This document shows, piece by piece, positions 1 through 4,996 of a stretch of 9,660 nucleotides of DNA (position 1 is its first letter; each line of letters begins with the position of its first letter). The stretch is from Chloroflexota bacterium (GTDB taxonomy: Bacteria > Chloroflexota > Anaerolineae > UBA4142): the NCBI GenBank assembly GCA_016199405.1, contig JACQGS010000163.1, positions 1 through 9,660 of the forward strand. The letters are read 5' to 3'. Below the pieces are notes generated by a model. It ran no database searches and was not told where the DNA came from. It saw only the letters and a list, made by a program, of their open reading frames with translations. Position numbers and translations under genes: made by a program.

Positions 1-115
1 ATTCCGCGCCGTCCCAATAACTTTTGATTTGCAAACCGTGCTCGTTCAAGCGCCCGCAGCCATAGCAATGCGCGGTGTTATCGGGGTAATAGTCTTGAAA
101 GGATTTTTGATTCAC
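1..115 (-). CDS. PaaI-type hotdog thioesterase, N-terminal part only (cut by window edge)
   Basis: Only the first 38 codons are present; the gene runs off the left edge. The reading begins at a GTG (113-115) and gives VNQKSFQDYYPDN, then HCYGCGRLNEHGLQIKSYW. This N-terminal block, with its Cys-x-x-Cys (residues 17 and 20) and GLQIKSYW segment, is typical of PaaI-family acyl-CoA thioesterases. Those enzymes hydrolyse acyl-CoA thioesters in the cytoplasm with a hotdog fold. The catalytic region would lie beyond the edge, so activity cannot be judged. The start is 23 bases after the histidine kinase stop and has no clear SD. A TTG overlapping the kinase stop (140-142) is an alternative in-frame start. 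The gene may be co-transcribed with the kinase, but a functional link is not evident. The family call rests on a short stretch recognised by eye. Confidence 0.7.
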   Translation of the reverse strand, partial: MNQKSFQDYYPDNTAHCYGCGRLNEHGLQIKSYWDGAE

Positions 116-138
116 CGGCGAACTATATCCGATTTTGT

Positions 139-1263
139 TCAAGTTGCAACTGTGCGCGGCAAGGCAATTTGAATCGTCGTGCCGACGCCCAGTTCGCTCT
201 GGGCGGAAATTTCGCCGCCGTGTGCGGTCACCAAACTCTTGGCGATTGCCAAGCCCAAGCCGGTGCCGCGCGAATCGCGCGCTTTGTAAAATCGCTCAAA
301 GATGTGCGGCAAATCTTCCGGGGTGATCCCCGCGCCGCTATCGCGCGTTTCAATCAGCACGCGTTCGCGGTCTCGGAAACATTTCAGCGCGATCGTTCCG
401 CCGTGCGGCGTAAAATGCAACGCATTCGCGATAATATTTTCCAACACTTGGCGAAACCGCGCGGGATCGAGATCGAGCGTTGGCACATCGCTCGCGATTT
501 CGGCGTTCAGCGCGATGCCGGCGGCATCGGCTTGAGATTGAAAGGGTGCGGTGGTCTCGGTGATCAGCATCGCGAGATCCGTCGGCTCTTTTTGCAAAGC
601 CAACGCGCCGCTTTCGGCGAGTGCGAGCGTGCGCAAATCGTCAATGACGCGCGCGAGCACGCGCGTCTCGTCCAGAATCGGCGCGAGATGTGCGTCATCG
701 CGCGGATACAATCCATCGAGCAATCCTTCGAGGTTGCCTTGAATAACCGTGAGGGGTGTGCGTAATTCGTGCGTGACATCCGCGAGCAAATTGCGGCGTT
801 GCTCATCCGTGACTTGGAGGCGCTCCGTCATCGCGTTGAATGCGTGCACGAATGCGCGCACTTCGCGCGGACCGCGTTCTGTTACGCGCGCAGTATAGTC
901 GCCTTCTTCCACGCGCCCGGCGGCTTCGATCAGGTCGCCAATCGGCAGAGTCACGCGGCGCAACGCGCGCCCAACGAGTCCTAGTCCCGAAAAAATCAGC
1001 AAGAGCGCGAAGAATCCGGCGAGAACACTGGGGAGATTCGCTGCGCCGACGAGGTTCGTGATGAGCCATCCGAGCGTGGCAGAGGCGCTACAGACGAACA
1101 AGAAAAAGAGTATGAACAGCCGGGCCATGTGGCGCACGAATTTGTCGCGCCGCTGCCGCCACGCGCCCGCGTCGGTGGGCGGCCAAGGTTCATTGCGGGG
1201 CCACCAAGGCGGGGGATTTCGCTTGAACGGTTTGTGGGAAGGAAAATAACTGGGTGACTTCAT
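139..1263 (-). CDS. HAMP-domain sensor histidine kinase
   Basis: Membrane sensor kinase of 374 residues that would autophosphorylate on His and pass the phosphate to the adjacent response regulator. From the ATG at 1263: a Pro/Trp-rich cytoplasmic N-terminus (PPPWWPRNEPWPP, about 17-29), two membrane helices (about 47-70 and 77-98) joined by a very short loop, HAMP (about 100-152), the H-box HELRTP with His165, the N-box (about 275-282), G1 DSGAGI, F-box FERFYKA and G2 GTGLGLAIAK. There is no extracellytoplasmic sensor domain, so the signal is probably sensed in the membrane or through a partner such as the small membrane protein upstream. No SD precedes the ATG. The ATG overlaps a TGA ending a relic copy of the regulator C-terminus, which suggests ancestral translational coupling. 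A GTG at 1317 gives an 18-residue longer reading through the palindromic insert and is judged less likely. Confidence 0.93.
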   Translation of the reverse strand: MKSPSYFPSHKPFKRNPPPWWPRNEPWPPTDAGAWRQRRDKFVRHMARLFILFFLFVCSASATLGWLITNLVGAANLPSVLAGFFALLLIFSGLGLVGRALRRVTLPIGDLIEAAGRVEEGDYTARVTERGPREVRAFVHAFNAMTERLQVTDEQRRNLLADVTHELRTPLTVIQGNLEGLLDGLYPRDDAHLAPILDETRVLARVIDDLRTLALAESGALALQKEPTDLAMLITETTAPFQSQADAAGIALNAEIASDVPTLDLDPARFRQVLENIIANALHFTPHGGTIALKCFRDRERVLIETRDSGAGITPEDLPHIFERFYKARDSRGTGLGLAIAKSLVTAHGGEISAQSELGVGTTIQIALPRTVAT

Positions 1264-1354
1264 TCGTCTGCAAGTTGATAGCCCCGACGTGCGACGCACC
1301 TCCGATGTGCTTCGCACGTGAGGAATCCTCTATTCGTCCGCAAATTTATAGCCC
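1262..1354. repeat. 23-bp direct repeats flanking a palindromic insert in the regulator-kinase junction
   Basis: Bases 1262-1284 and 1332-1354 match at 20 of 23 positions. On the minus strand both encode the end of a response regulator: GYKFADE then TAG in the intact gene, and GYQLADE then TGA in the relic next to the kinase. Between them lies a nearly perfect palindrome: arms 1287-1299 and 1307-1319, 13 bp with one mismatch, loop CTCCGAT. A small inverted repeat GAGGA/TCCTC (1320-1330) follows. The relic frame is offset by 70 bases, so it is not read on from the intact regulator. The layout resembles insertion of a REP/MITE-like element with target duplication, or recombination with a paralogous regulator gene. 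Confidence 0.75.
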
Positions 1355-2010
1355 ACGCCGTACACCGAGAGCAGGTAACGCGGCGAGTGCGGGTCCGTTT
1401 CGATTTTGCGGCGAATATTCTTGATGTGCGCATCAATCGCGCGTTCGTACGATTCAAACGCGACGCCGCGCGCGGCATCGAGCAATTGCGCGCGCGTAAA
1501 GATTCTGCCCGGCGCGCGCGCCATCGTCGCCAAAAGTTGGAATTCGGTCGCGGTCAGTTCCACATGGCGTTTGCCAATCGTGACGCGCATCTGCGGCACA
1601 TCGAGCGTGACATCGGCCACGCGCAGTATCGGCGTGCCGGCGCGCGCATTTTCCAAACGGCGCAACACCGCACGCACGCGCGCGACCAGTTCTTTGGGGC
1701 TGAACGGCTTGGTGACGTAATCGTCCGCGCCGAGTTCAAGTCCGATCAGTTTGTCGCTCTCTTCGCCGCGCGCGGTCAGCATAATAATCGGCACGTCCGA
1801 TTCTTTGCGCAGCGCGCGCGTCACATCCAAACCATCCATCTCCGGCAGACCCAAATCGAGAATGATCAAATCCGGTTTTTCCGCGCGGACGTGCGCCAGC
1901 GCGGATTTGCCATCGCCGGCAGCGAGAACGCCAAAACCCGCGCTCTGCAAATAATCGCGGGCGATCTGGATAATTTTCGGTTCGTCATCCACGACGAGAA
2001 TTTTTTTCAT
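1330..2010 (-). CDS. OmpR/PhoB-family response regulator
   Basis: Cytoplasmic DNA-binding response regulator of 226 residues, the usual length for the family. The receiver domain spans about 1-115, with acidic pocket Asp8/Asp9, phospho-acceptor Asp52 (LDLGLPEMDG), switch Thr79 and Lys101 in VTKPFSPKEL. The C-terminal winged-helix domain (about 128-226) carries TATEFQLLATMARAPGRIFTR, recognition-helix residues around YERAIDAHIKNIRRKI, and the terminal VYGVGYKF hairpin. It follows the oxidoreductase gene after 11 bases and precedes the kinase, which makes it the kinase's evident partner. It ends in TAG inside a partly duplicated segment. A likely target is the TTCACAAT direct repeat at 3540-3558 ahead of the small membrane protein gene; this is inferred from the general PhoB/OmpR mode of binding 11-bp-spaced repeats. 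Confidence 0.95.
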   Translation of the reverse strand: MKKILVVDDEPKIIQIARDYLQSAGFGVLAAGDGKSALAHVRAEKPDLIILDLGLPEMDGLDVTRALRKESDVPIIMLTARGEESDKLIGLELGADDYVTKPFSPKELVARVRAVLRRLENARAGTPILRVADVTLDVPQMRVTIGKRHVELTATEFQLLATMARAPGRIFTRAQLLDAARGVAFESYERAIDAHIKNIRRKIETDPHSPRYLLSVYGVGYKFADE

Positions 2011-2021
2011 CGCCGTTGTGG

Positions 2022-3005
2022 TCAGGTCTTGCTATTCTGTTCCAGAGTTACGACTATTTTTCCTTGGGCGTGTCTTGTCTGAAGATGCCGGTACGCTTCA
2101 GAAACCTCACCGAGCGGGTAACATCGGTCTATGACCGGCACGACTTTGCCGGCTTCCATCAGCTCTTTCAGCACGACCAGATCCTTATTGGTTATGTGCG
2201 CCAGCATCATATTAATCTTCTTGCTCCCGATTTTTGAAATCAATCGTCTCAGAACGAGATGCTGGAGCAGAAGAAACAGAGAAGTAAATCCAATGATGAC
2301 ACAGATTCCCTTGGGACTGAGCGCGCGCACATAATCTGAAATCGAATGATTTCCTACGTTATCAATAATCAGGTCATAACACTGCCCGTTTCGGGTGAAA
2401 TCTTCTCGCGTGTAATCAATGACCCGATCCGCCCCAAGCGCGCGAACCAGGTCCAGATTCTGCGTCCGGCACACGCCGGTCACGCGAGCGCCAAACGATT
2501 TGGCGATCTGCACCGTAAACGTGCCCACACCACCGGATGCGCCATTGATCAAAACTTTTTGCCCCGATTGAATTTGTCCGGCATCGCGGAGACTCTGCAA
2601 TGCAGTGAGTGCGGCAACCGGCACCGCCGCGGCTTGCTCGAATGTAATATTGGCGGGTTTCAAAGCCAAGGCATTTTCGCTAGCGCAGGCATACTCGGCA
2701 AACCCGTTAGGAGCTTTGCGCCCAAATACCTCGTCACCCGACTTGAACCGCGTTACGTTTTTACCAACCGCTTCTACCCGCCCCGCGATGTCCGCTCCGA
2801 GCATCGTCTGCTTTGGCTTGAATAGCCCGTTTCCCCCGAGCAGGCGTGCCATGAGTTTACCGCTCAGCATATGCGCTTCGGCAGGATTGAGGGATACCGT
2901 ATGGACTCGCACCAGGACTTGATTGTCATTCGGCGTAGGTTTTTCTACTTCTCTGAGTTCAAGCACATCCGGCGTTCCATATTTGGGATACACGATTGCT
3001 TTCAT
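2022..3005 (-). CDS. MDR-family NAD(P)-dependent quinone oxidoreductase-like protein (zinc-free)
   Basis: A 327-residue medium-chain dehydrogenase/reductase. The N-terminal GroES-like half begins MKAIVYPKYGTPDVLELREV and contains VSLNPAE and GADIAGRVEAVG. The Rossmann half has the nucleotide-binding loop INGASGGVGTFTVQIAK (about 153-169). The Cys/His ligands of zinc alcohol dehydrogenases are absent, so the best match is the quinone oxidoreductase/enoyl reductase-like branch, reducing a quinone or an activated C=C bond with NAD(P)H. The substrate cannot be told. The ATG at 3005 was chosen because the family N-terminus starts there and AAAGGA lies about 8 bases upstream. A longer open reading to 3200 merely overlaps the membrane protein gene in another frame. 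It sits between the membrane protein and the regulator, 11 bases before the latter. It looks less rich in GCGCGC runs than its neighbours, which hints at later insertion. Confidence 0.93.
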   Translation of the reverse strand: MKAIVYPKYGTPDVLELREVEKPTPNDNQVLVRVHTVSLNPAEAHMLSGKLMARLLGGNGLFKPKQTMLGADIAGRVEAVGKNVTRFKSGDEVFGRKAPNGFAEYACASENALALKPANITFEQAAAVPVAALTALQSLRDAGQIQSGQKVLINGASGGVGTFTVQIAKSFGARVTGVCRTQNLDLVRALGADRVIDYTREDFTRNGQCYDLIIDNVGNHSISDYVRALSPKGICVIIGFTSLFLLLQHLVLRRLISKIGSKKINMMLAHITNKDLVVLKELMEAGKVVPVIDRCYPLGEVSEAYRHLQTRHAQGKIVVTLEQNSKT

Positions 3006-3032
3006 TTGCGCGCGTCCTTTCTGATTTGAGTC

Positions 3033-3061
3033 GAGCGCGCTTCCTTGCGCGCTCTTTTTTT
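3033..3061 (+). terminator. Rho-independent terminator-like hairpin, plus-strand orientation
   Basis: A perfect 8-bp stem, GAGCGCGC (3033-3040) and GCGCGCTC (3047-3054), with loop TTCCTT is followed directly by seven T (3055-3061). This is a textbook intrinsic terminator for plus-strand transcription, but no plus-strand gene lies to its left. On the minus strand the hairpin falls in the leader of the oxidoreductase gene and has A residues before it rather than T after it. It would not stop the operon transcript there. It could stop antisense transcription. Confidence 0.6.
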
Positions 3062-3105
3062 CAACGAGTGCTGCAACCTGCGGCGGAATGATATCTGGGT
3101 CCCCG

Positions 3106-3492
3106 CTACGCATCTTTGCTCCCCGTTTGCGCTTGGCGTTCGTGCATCTTGCGATGCCATTCCTCAAACATCGGCGGTGCGTCTTTCTCGCCCATGTCAT
3201 GGCGATGATGCATCCAGCCCCGGCGACCGCCCCAGAAAATCCCGCGCATCAATCCAAAAAACAGAAAGAGAAAGAACAGCGGGAAGAGACAGCCCAAGAA
3301 TCCAAAGGGGTGAAAGAAAAAGGATCGTCCATAGTACTGCAGCGGCGCGACCCCGACTGCGGGCGCGGTTGACGTTCCGCCCTGCGCGAGTCCTTGCGCG
3401 ATGCCGACATTGTACGCGTAGAATGCGAAACCGCCCATCACGGCGATGAGCAAAACCACCAACACAAACCGAACGAACCAGTGCCCGTTCAT
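3106..3492 (-). CDS. Small two-helix membrane protein with His-rich tail, unknown function
   Basis: A 128-residue protein I cannot assign to a named family. Visible features are a membrane helix at about 6-29 (VRFVLVVLLIAVMGGFAFYAY), a short Gly/Ala/Pro loop (30-58), a second very hydrophobic Phe/Leu-rich helix at about 61-86, and a charged tail rich in Trp, His, Met and Arg (RRGWMHHRHDM at 90-100, FEEWHRKMHE at 109-118). The tail could bind a metal ion, but this is inference. The ATG at 3492 is well supported: AAAGGAGG lies 7 bases upstream, and a 5-bp inverted repeat ATCCT/AGGAT brackets that SD (3497-3511). It is the first gene of the regulator-kinase run and follows a PhoB-like direct repeat. 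It may be an accessory sensor or a main target of the two-component system. Confidence 0.85.
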   Translation of the reverse strand: MNGHWFVRFVLVVLLIAVMGGFAFYAYNVGIAQGLAQGGTSTAPAVGVAPLQYYGRSFFFHPFGFLGCLFPLFFLFLFFGLMRGIFWGGRRGWMHHRHDMGEKDAPPMFEEWHRKMHERQAQTGSKDA

Positions 3493-3539
3493 ACTTATCC
3501 TCCTTTAGGATGATATTCTGAACGGAAGTATGCCGCGAA

Positions 3540-3558
3540 ATTGTGAATCTATTGTGAA
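3540..3558 (-). promoter_or_regulatory. TTCACAAT direct repeat, candidate binding site of the OmpR-type regulator
   Basis: On the minus strand the sequence reads TTCACAATAGATTCACAAT: two identical octamers with an 11-bp period, about 48 bases upstream of the membrane protein start codon. Regulators of the PhoB/PhoP/OmpR family bind such same-face direct repeats as dimers. The regulator gene lies downstream in the same run, so autoregulation is a reasonable inference. No convincing -10 box could be fixed. Confidence 0.5.
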
Positions 3559-3597
3559 GGCAATGCAGAGTAATTGTGGGGATTACCCATAACTCAC

Positions 3598-3649
3598 CGC
3601 AGAGGCGCAGAGACGCAGAGAAAACCGTTTTTGCCGTTGCGCCTCTGCG
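3598..3649. repeat. Dispersed inverted repeat of the CGCAGAGGCGCA type
   Basis: Perfect 12-bp inverted arms CGCAGAGGCGCA (3598-3609) and TGCGCCTCTGCG (3638-3649) enclose 28 bases that hold a second GACGCAGAG unit. From memory, sequences of this vocabulary are common as dispersed intergenic repeats in several environmental phyla. It occupies the 196-base gap between the nuclease gene and the membrane protein gene. No T-tract follows on the minus strand, so it is not a standard terminator. The rest of this gap holds the candidate regulator site and the leader. Confidence 0.65.
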
Positions 3650-3688
3650 TTCCACTTGCCCAGGCGAAAGAAAATTGAGGAATCCATC

Positions 3689-4396
3689 TCACTTTGAATT
3701 CAGCAACTCCACGAGCGCATCGAGCGCGCGGCAGTTCGCGCAGCCGTCGCTCGCCGGCGGCGTGGGCAGATCGACAATCTGCCGGACGCGCGCCAAGAGC
3801 GGCGGAATCAAATTGAGATTGATTTCAATCTTCTTTAGATTGCCGCCAAAGTGCATTGCAAAACCATTTGCTTGAATCAACGCGTCGATGCCGGTGGCGT
3901 TAATGTCCGTGAGCGGCTCGTAATAGAGCAACGCAATGCGACGCACGGGCGCGAAGCCGGCGCGTTCGGCAATGTAGGCATACGCGTTGAGTTGAATTTG
4001 ATAGAGCGGCAGCAAATTATCCTGCGCGTTCGTAAAGTGCGCGGTCTTGTAATCCAGAATCGCATACGCGCCGTCGGGCAGGCGCAAGATTTCATCCGGC
4101 GCGCCGGTGAGCAGAATATTGTTTTCGAGATCGCTGACGCGAAATTTGGTGTGATGCGGCACCGCGACCGGCGCGCCGTCGAGTCCGTGCGCGATCAGCC
4201 AAGTCATCAGCGTCTGGTGCTGCGCGTAATGAAATTTGGTAATCTTTTTGGAGTACGAATCAATCGAACTGAAAATGCCCGGAAAAATTTGAAACGGCAA
4301 TTCCTTCACGCGCAAACCAATCCAGAACGCGCGCGCGCAAAAGCCGGGCAGCGCGAGTTCGCCCAGATGTTTGCCCGAGATGCGAAGGGGTTCCAT
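3689..4396 (-). CDS. Stand-alone PD-(D/E)XK nuclease of the RecB/Cas4-like type
   Basis: A 235-residue protein with the core of RecB/Cas4-type nucleases: motif II GAPDEI with Asp101, motif III AILDYKTA with Asp115 and Lys117, and the helix motif YQIQLNAYAY with Gln135. Near the N-terminus, FCARAFWIG resembles the CxR segment of Cas4/AddB-type domains. Near the C-terminus, GCANCRAL supplies a Cys pair (219, 222). Three Cys rather than the usual four makes an Fe-S cluster uncertain. It would cut DNA in the cytoplasm; there is no helicase domain or neighbouring cas gene. The ATG at 4396 was chosen because the protein fold starts there and the upstream part of the open frame only shadows the fosA-like gene. 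The ATG overlaps that gene's TAA by one base, which indicates translational coupling. Confidence 0.85.
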   Translation of the reverse strand: MEPLRISGKHLGELALPGFCARAFWIGLRVKELPFQIFPGIFSSIDSYSKKITKFHYAQHQTLMTWLIAHGLDGAPVAVPHHTKFRVSDLENNILLTGAPDEILRLPDGAYAILDYKTAHFTNAQDNLLPLYQIQLNAYAYIAERAGFAPVRRIALLYYEPLTDINATGIDALIQANGFAMHFGGNLKKIEINLNLIPPLLARVRQIVDLPTPPASDGCANCRALDALVELLNSK

Positions 4397-4839
4397 TAGA
4401 CAAAAAACTCCAGCCCGTCCCATGGCTTGGCTTTGGCAGAGGCGATTCGCGCGGCACGATCCGACGCGTGAATTTCCAATTTGTGTCCGTTGGGATCGAG
4501 AAAATAAAGCGAGTCGCCTTCCGTCCAGTTCGCTTGCCAGATTTTCGCGCCGGCATGTTGAATGGGCGCGCGCATCGCGTCGAAATCTTTTGCGCTGACG
4601 GAAAACGCGACGTGCGAATATTCCGGCAAGGCGTCGGCTCGGCAATGTTCATCGAGCACGAGCGCGAGCTAGAGATCGCCGAGCAAAACGTACGCGCCGT
4701 TGTGCCATTTCGCGATGGGTTGCGCGCCCAGCACGCGGGTGTAGAAATCGAACGAGTCGCGGACGTTCTTGATCGACAGCGTGACGTATTTGATGCCGGT
4801 GATCACGGGTCTATTTCCAATCCGAAAAGATTGTTCCAT
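4396..4839 (-). pseudogene. FosA-like glyoxalase-fold (VOC) gene interrupted by an in-frame amber codon
   Basis: Read through one TAG (codon 57, 4669-4671), this is a 147-residue VOC-superfamily protein. Similarity to FosA fosfomycin glutathione transferases runs along its whole length: GAYVLLGDL at 48-56, YSHVAF at 74-79, EGDSLYFLDPNGHKLEIH at 107-124, and PWDGLEFF at the end. FosA has LWLCL where this gene has L-stop-LAL, so TGG to TAG explains the interruption without any frameshift. Two metal ligands remain (His76, Glu122), but the first FosA ligand, His in NHLTL, is Tyr18 (KYVTL), and Lys in the WKQN segment is Gln. A residual frame can restart at GTG 4659 without an SD. The start ATG at 4839 has AAGGGG 9 bases upstream. 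A sequencing error or read-through is possible, but the ligand change favours decay or another substrate. Confidence 0.8.
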
Positions 4840-4850
4840 GTAGTTTAGCC

Positions 4851-4878
4851 CCTTGTGGGCGTTCAGACGCGCACAAGG
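4851..4878 (-). promoter_or_regulatory. Leader hairpin overlapping the SD of the fosA-like gene
   Basis: On the minus strand CCTTGTG (4878-4872) and CACAAGG (4857-4851) form a 7-bp stem with a 14-base loop. The 3' arm shares AAGG with the AAGGGG SD of the fosA-like gene, so folding could hide the ribosome binding site. There is no T-tract after it. It may be fortuitous. Confidence 0.35.
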
Positions 4879-4933
4879 CCCTATGCTACGCGGTTTGCAG
4901 ATGGAAACAAGTCTATTTATAGCAATTCTGCCG

Positions 4934-4964
4934 CAAAAAAACAAAGGCAAGCGCGCGGCTTGCC
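4934..4964 (-). terminator. Rho-independent terminator after the ketoacyl synthase gene
   Basis: On the minus strand GGCAAGC (4964-4958) and GCTTGCC (4952-4946) form a 7-bp stem with loop CGCGC, followed by TTTGTTTTTTT (4945-4935). It lies 33 bases past the ketoacyl synthase stop, as expected for the end of the Liv/synthase transcript. It is embedded in a repeat-like stretch (about 4946-4996) whose right end reads GCCCCTACGT, the same ending as the hairpin repeat at 7023-7050. Confidence 0.75.
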
Positions 4965-4996
4965 CAAAGAAAGGCGAGCAAAGACTTGCCCCTACG

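Noticed and set aside
1318..2082. Long plus-strand open frame (254 codons) opposite the response regulator
   Set aside because: It is the antisense shadow of a certain OmpR-family gene, Arg-rich and without recognisable domains, and arises from GC-rich codon use.
3006..3200. N-terminal extension of the oxidoreductase frame
   Set aside because: It overlaps the membrane protein gene, is Arg-rich and unlike the family; the ATG at 3005 has its own SD and fits the family N-terminus.
3598..3649. Terminator after the nuclease gene
   Set aside because: The 12-bp stem has a 28-base loop and no T-tract on the minus strand; dispersed repeat is the better call.
4669..4671. Genome-wide amber recoding as explanation for the TAG
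   Set aside because: The regulator and the LivF-type gene end normally in TAG and no other gene here has an internal TAG, so recoding is not supported.
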